From NCBI GenBank assembly GCA_018715065.1, contig DVMJ01000058.1, positions 1-64,000 of the forward strand: a DNA stretch of 64,000 bases, written 5' to 3'. A model generated the notes under the pieces. That model was not told where the DNA came from, ran no database searches, and saw only the letters and a program-made list of their open reading frames with translations. This document shows positions 60,465 to 64,000 of the stretch, in pieces. The translations under genes and the position numbers were made by a program. This DNA comes from Fimiplasma intestinipullorum (GTDB taxonomy: Bacteria > Bacillota_I > Bacilli_A > Erysipelotrichales > Coprobacillaceae). Position 1 is the stretch's first letter. Every line of letters starts with the position of its first letter.

Positions 60465-61833
60465 ATGCGAGATCCTCACCATTGGATTTAAAGACTTTTG
60501 CAATCCAGTTGAAGGATTTTTTCTTATAGCGTTTCAGCTCTTTGATTTCTTTTTCCGTACGATCGACAAAAACAAAACCATAGCGCTTAGCAATTTCACA
60601 TTGAGAGCTTGGAATATCGATAGGTCCCCAAGTCACATAACCCAAACACTCCACACCATCCTCTTCAATTACTCGTTCTAAATTACGGATATGCTCGCGA
60701 TGATAGTCGATGCGATAATCATCTTCAACCGTCATGTTTTCATTTAACGTTTCGCGGTGACTCATACCATTTTCGAGGACGAAGACTGGTTTACCGGTAC
60801 GATAATAAATATCTCTGGCTACGCGACGAATGCCTTCCGGATCGATCTCCCAGCCCCATTCCGTCGCATCGAGATACTCATTTTTAACGACAGCTTCCTG
60901 AATGACTTCACGAATATCCCGATTCGCATAATCCATGGCTTTTACCGCATGTGAACTATAATAACTGAAAGCCATATAATCCACCGTATAGCCCAGCAGT
61001 TCTTCATCGCCCTCTTCAAATGTCGGCATCCAACCATGCTTGTTCAAATAATTGACCATAAATGGGGGATACTGACCTTTTGTGAAGACATCGATATGGA
61101 AATTGTTAGAGAAATCGTTAGCCAATGCTGCAATCATATTCGCGCGTGGATCTGAGCTTGTTGGATAGTTCAGACCATAGGCTACCATACCACAGATCTT
61201 GGCATCTGGAACAAGTTCACGTAAAGCTTTAACGGCCTTGCAATGTGCAATAAAGACATTGTGATTGACCTGGAACAAAAACTGATTAGGATCCATTCCC
61301 TCAGGAATCACTTCGGCATTCGATGGTTTCAGATCCATGCCATGTAAGTTTTGTTCATTGAAGGTCATCCAATGTTTGACACGATCACCGAAACGTTCCA
61401 TGCAAACACGCGCATAACGTTCAAATAAATCAACTACCTTACGACTAGCAAAACCATTGTATTCTTTTACTAAATGATAAGGCATGTCAAAATGGACCAG
61501 TGTGATCATTGGCTCAATCCCGTTTGCCAATAATTCATCGATGACACGATTGTAGAAAGCAACGCCTTCTTCATTCACTTCATCATCACCGTTAGGAATA
61601 ATTCTTGACCAGCAAATAGAGAAGCGATAGAAATTAAAGCCCATTTCTTTCATCAAAGCAATATCCTCTTTGTAGCGATGATAGAAATCAATCGCTACCT
61701 TCCAATCTGAAAATGCCTCGTTTGTCGGTCTGACATCATAGATGGAGAGTCCTTTTCCACCCTCGTTCCAGGCTCCCTCTGTCTGGAATGAAGATACGGA
61801 TCCGCCCCAGTAAAATTTCTTTGGAAAACTCAT
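60463..61833 (-). CDS. GH1 beta-glucosidase / 6-phospho-beta-glucosidase
   Basis: 456-residue TIM-barrel glycosidase. It opens FPKKFYWGGSVSSFQTEGAW; the acid/base Glu160 is in TFNEQN (usual TFNEPN) and the nucleophile Glu354 in VLENGMS. The C-terminus ERYKKKSF-like text and the FVFVDR region resemble 6-phospho-beta-glucosidases, which act on PTS-imported sugars, but no PTS gene lies in the window, so free beta-glucosides remain possible. AAGGAGGATG precedes the ATG. The fucosidase gene lies 50 bp upstream, probably in the same operon. Confidence 0.9.
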   Translation of the reverse strand: MSFPKKFYWGGSVSSFQTEGAWNEGGKGLSIYDVRPTNEAFSDWKVAIDFYHRYKEDIALMKEMGFNFYRFSICWSRIIPNGDDEVNEEGVAFYNRVIDELLANGIEPMITLVHFDMPYHLVKEYNGFASRKVVDLFERYARVCMERFGDRVKHWMTFNEQNLHGMDLKPSNAEVIPEGMDPNQFLFQVNHNVFIAHCKAVKALRELVPDAKICGMVAYGLNYPTSSDPRANMIAALANDFSNNFHIDVFTKGQYPPFMVNYLNKHGWMPTFEEGDEELLGYTVDYMAFSYYSSHAVKAMDYANRDIREVIQEAVVKNEYLDATEWGWEIDPEGIRRVARDIYYRTGKPVFVLENGMSHRETLNENMTVEDDYRIDYHREHIRNLERVIEEDGVECLGYVTWGPIDIPSSQCEIAKRYGFVFVDRTEKEIKELKRYKKKSFNWIAKVFKSNGEDLA

Positions 61834-61882
61834 GTTTCATCCTCCTTATTCATCTCTATCGTACTTAATTTTTAAACAGGAA

Positions 61883-63865
61883 TCAATAGACATTGATACT
61901 CGCCAGTCCCACAGCCTGAAGGCTCAGGCCCTGAATGATCTGAATACGAAGATAGCGTGCCACTTGTACGCCAGGCAAAGCCAATTCGCGCAGATTCGGC
62001 AAATGTGCCACATTGTCAAGCGTGTAAATGTATGGCTGACTCCATTGCAGACCATCCCTGCTCAGATAAACGGCAAGCTTTTCGGCATTATAAACGATAT
62101 CTTCACCACGACTGATCGGTTCTATCAGGATCCCATGAAGTTGCTTTTCTTTTTGCATATCGATCTCACAGGCAAAAGTCTCTCCCTGTACAACCAGATA
62201 TCCATTCTCATCAAGCAAGCTATCCAGGTTTCCCACTAACATAGCAAGCGGTGCCTGACTCGTAATCTGCCAGCCCTGTTGTAATTCTCCAAAATGCCGG
62301 CTGACCTGTAATTCCCCCAGTTGAGGATGAACCACACTCACCTGAAGACGCGCACTGTGATCTAAAAGAAAAGGTTTTTCATAAAGCTGCCTTGCCGCTT
62401 CATCGATCTGATAGAAGAGTTTCCCTTCGTCCTGTGTTTCTAAAGTGACCCACCCCGTCGGATCTCTGTGAATCACAGGTGGCTGTAAGGTTTTAGCCTG
62501 CGTATATAACTGAATTTGGATCGGCACATAGGCACCGCGAGTCTGGGTAACGACCAGACGCAGTTTGGTCGTATGACAAGGTGTCGCCAGGCGAACAAAG
62601 CGGCAATGACCGATCGTTGTTCCTTCAGCAAGCGTCTGCCATTGATCCTGAGAATAACTCTCTAAACGAAAGGCCACGACACGCTGCCCCTTTGTCAGAT
62701 CTTCTTTCAAGCCAATCAAATCAAAACAGACTTCCTGATCAAAATTCAGGATCACCCCATGTTCAATCGGCTGACAATACGCCTCTGCTGCCAGATCAGT
62801 AGCGAAAGTCTCTTTTAACAGCTCTCCTAAGCCTAGCAGGCTAGCCTTATCTGCCTCAGGCATTCTGCCTGCCTGATTCATCGGCACATTCAATAAGAGC
62901 TGCGTATTACTTCCTACAGCGCTAAGATAAAGATTGAAAAGTTCAGCCGCACTCTTGACCTGATCATTTTCACTTGCATGATAAAACCAGCCTGGTCGGA
63001 TCGAAACATCGATCTGTGCCGGATACCAGTATAGAAAACACTCTTCCTGCGCTGCCTGCTTTAAATGCGGCAGGGACCCTAAATCAGGTTGTGTGCTGCA
63101 GTCTGCATTGTGTCTGACAAAGGCTTCTGCTGTTTTGGCGGACAGTTCGGCTTCATTGCCATCGGCACCTCCAATGGGCTGAACATTCCATTCACTGGTA
63201 CGCGCCTTACCTGCCTCGTTGCCGCACCAACGCACATCCGGTCCGACACTTGAGATGGTAGCCTTAGGCGCATACGTTCGCACCATCTGAATGATGGCCT
63301 GCCAGTCATAGGCCTGGACCTTCCCGTTCGGTCCTTCCCCACAGGCACCATCCAGCCAGACATCTTCGATCGGTCCATACGTTGTCAGCAATTCCTTTAA
63401 CTGCGCCAGATAAAATGCATTATAGGCTTCTCCGCTGCCATAGGTGGCTTCGTGACGATCCCATGGCGATAAGTAAATACCAAAAGGCATGGCATAGCGC
63501 GTACAGGCTTCCCGAAAAGCCTTGACCACATCCATTTCCGGCTTCACGCAATGGTTCGTATAGGCACTGGGCCATAAACAAAATCCGTCGTGATGCTTAC
63601 AGGTCAAAACCAACTGTTTCGCGCCCGCCTGCTTGCAGACACGAACATATTCATCTGCATCCAGGTCCGTTGGACAAAACAAGTCAGCCGCTTCTTTGCC
63701 ATCTCCCCATTCACGATCGGTATACGTGTTCATCCCGTAATGCACAAAGATGGCCCACTCTTTGTCATGCCAGGCCAATTGTCTGGCACTGGGCAAAACG
63801 TCAAGCGTCTTTATTAAAAGGGTTCTTTCATCATCCTGTTTTAAGAGTTGTACATGTGTTGGCAT
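61883..63865 (-). CDS. GH29 alpha-L-fucosidase with C-terminal carbohydrate-binding region
   Basis: 660 residues, no signal peptide. The GH29 barrel (about 25-340) has FVHYGMNTYTDREWGDG, TCKHHDGFCLW and the nucleophile Asp172 in DVWLDGACG. A discoidin-like (F5/8 type C) region ends the protein (YLVVQGETF... RYLRIQIIQG). It likely removes alpha-fucose from intracellular oligosaccharides such as host glycan fragments. ATG 63865 has AAAGGAGG at 6 nt. The gene is probably co-transcribed with the downstream GH1 gene. Confidence 0.92.
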   Translation of the reverse strand: MPTHVQLLKQDDERTLLIKTLDVLPSARQLAWHDKEWAIFVHYGMNTYTDREWGDGKEAADLFCPTDLDADEYVRVCKQAGAKQLVLTCKHHDGFCLWPSAYTNHCVKPEMDVVKAFREACTRYAMPFGIYLSPWDRHEATYGSGEAYNAFYLAQLKELLTTYGPIEDVWLDGACGEGPNGKVQAYDWQAIIQMVRTYAPKATISSVGPDVRWCGNEAGKARTSEWNVQPIGGADGNEAELSAKTAEAFVRHNADCSTQPDLGSLPHLKQAAQEECFLYWYPAQIDVSIRPGWFYHASENDQVKSAAELFNLYLSAVGSNTQLLLNVPMNQAGRMPEADKASLLGLGELLKETFATDLAAEAYCQPIEHGVILNFDQEVCFDLIGLKEDLTKGQRVVAFRLESYSQDQWQTLAEGTTIGHCRFVRLATPCHTTKLRLVVTQTRGAYVPIQIQLYTQAKTLQPPVIHRDPTGWVTLETQDEGKLFYQIDEAARQLYEKPFLLDHSARLQVSVVHPQLGELQVSRHFGELQQGWQITSQAPLAMLVGNLDSLLDENGYLVVQGETFACEIDMQKEKQLHGILIEPISRGEDIVYNAEKLAVYLSRDGLQWSQPYIYTLDNVAHLPNLRELALPGVQVARYLRIQIIQGLSLQAVGLASINVY

Positions 63866-63887
63866 CTTCATCCTCCTTTGCTGCCTG

Positions 63888-63911
63888 AAAAAAAGAAAGC
63901 CGAAGCTTTCT
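63888..63911 (-). terminator. Terminator upstream of the fucosidase gene
   Basis: GAAAGC-UUCG-GCTTTC with T7 on the minus strand, ending the gene that enters from the right edge. Confidence 0.92.
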
Positions 63912-64000
63912 ATTTACAAATCAATAACTCACATTCCAAAGACTCAACTGGATATTTGAGATCCTCTGGCAATTTTGAACGGATATGGATGAGTTCATCA
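63910..64000 (-). CDS. C-terminal fragment of an unidentified protein
   Basis: The last 29 codons of a gene entering from the right edge, ending in TAG at 63910-63912, in frame with a terminator immediately after. The residues (SKLPEDLKYP..., LECELLICK) are too few to identify. Confidence 0.6.
   Translation of the reverse strand, partial: DELIHIRSKLPEDLKYPVESLECELLICK

Noticed and set aside
1..64000. CRISPR arrays, tRNA or rRNA genes, insertion sequences, prophage or restriction-modification genes
   Set aside because: Looked for on both strands; no repeat-spacer pattern, cloverleaf with conserved TTCGANNC loop, transposase or phage gene was seen.

Overview
The window looks like a chromosomal segment of a low-to-middle-GC, spore-forming Firmicute, probably of the Erysipelotrichales type. 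This rests on a dcw cluster in the Bacillus order including a spoVD-like penicillin-binding protein, an SspI small acid-soluble spore protein, four T-box leaders, sigma-A-type promoters with AGGAGG ribosome sites, and many UUCG-capped terminators. The genus is an inference. No rRNA, tRNA, CRISPR array, intact insertion sequence or prophage was seen.

Layout. 1-6.8 kb (minus): murE start, two transpeptidases, ftsL, rsmH and mraZ, then rpmF with its usual DUF177 partner. 7-16 kb: one complete oligopeptide ABC transporter (oppA, oppB, oppC, oppD, oppF) plus a divergent second binding lipoprotein. 16-22.6 kb: tmcAL, a tyrosine phosphatase, T-box-controlled pheST and a MazG-like hydrolase. 22.6-32.9 kb: a DUF11 protein and four more oppA-like lipoproteins, three of them behind individual T-box leaders, with a flavodoxin/ferredoxin protein between the third and fourth. 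33-40.5 kb: an rRNA-methyltransferase-like gene, a YgjP-type metallohydrolase, sspI, two unknown envelope proteins, HtrA, an M42 aminopeptidase and a DUF885 lipoprotein. 41-45 kb: MATE exporter, phosphoribosyltransferase, feoAB. 45.6-53.6 kb: cell-surface block with a 1533-residue SpaA/Cna-B adhesin, an Ig-like exported protein, a GNAT and a peptidoglycan/polysaccharide deacetylase. 53.7-59 kb: Lrp regulator plus aminotransferase, a Tim44-like protein, a GNAT, a 30-codon ORF and an EF-G-like GTPase with a cre-like site. 59-64 kb: a decayed GH1 gene, an intact GH1 glucosidase and a GH29 fucosidase.

The most striking system is peptide uptake. A single permease/ATPase set is accompanied by six paralogous substrate-binding lipoproteins, each with its own TTGACW-17-TAWAAT-like promoter. 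Three carry separate tRNA-sensing leaders whose specifier codons differ (best readings UGG/Trp, UAC/Tyr or ACA/Thr, AUC/Ile). This suggests that the cell changes the peptide receptors displayed on a shared transporter according to which tRNA is uncharged. Sharing of the permease is an inference.

Start sites were moved from the longest ORF wherever spacing from the Shine-Dalgarno sequence or family length required it; each case is stated in its entry.
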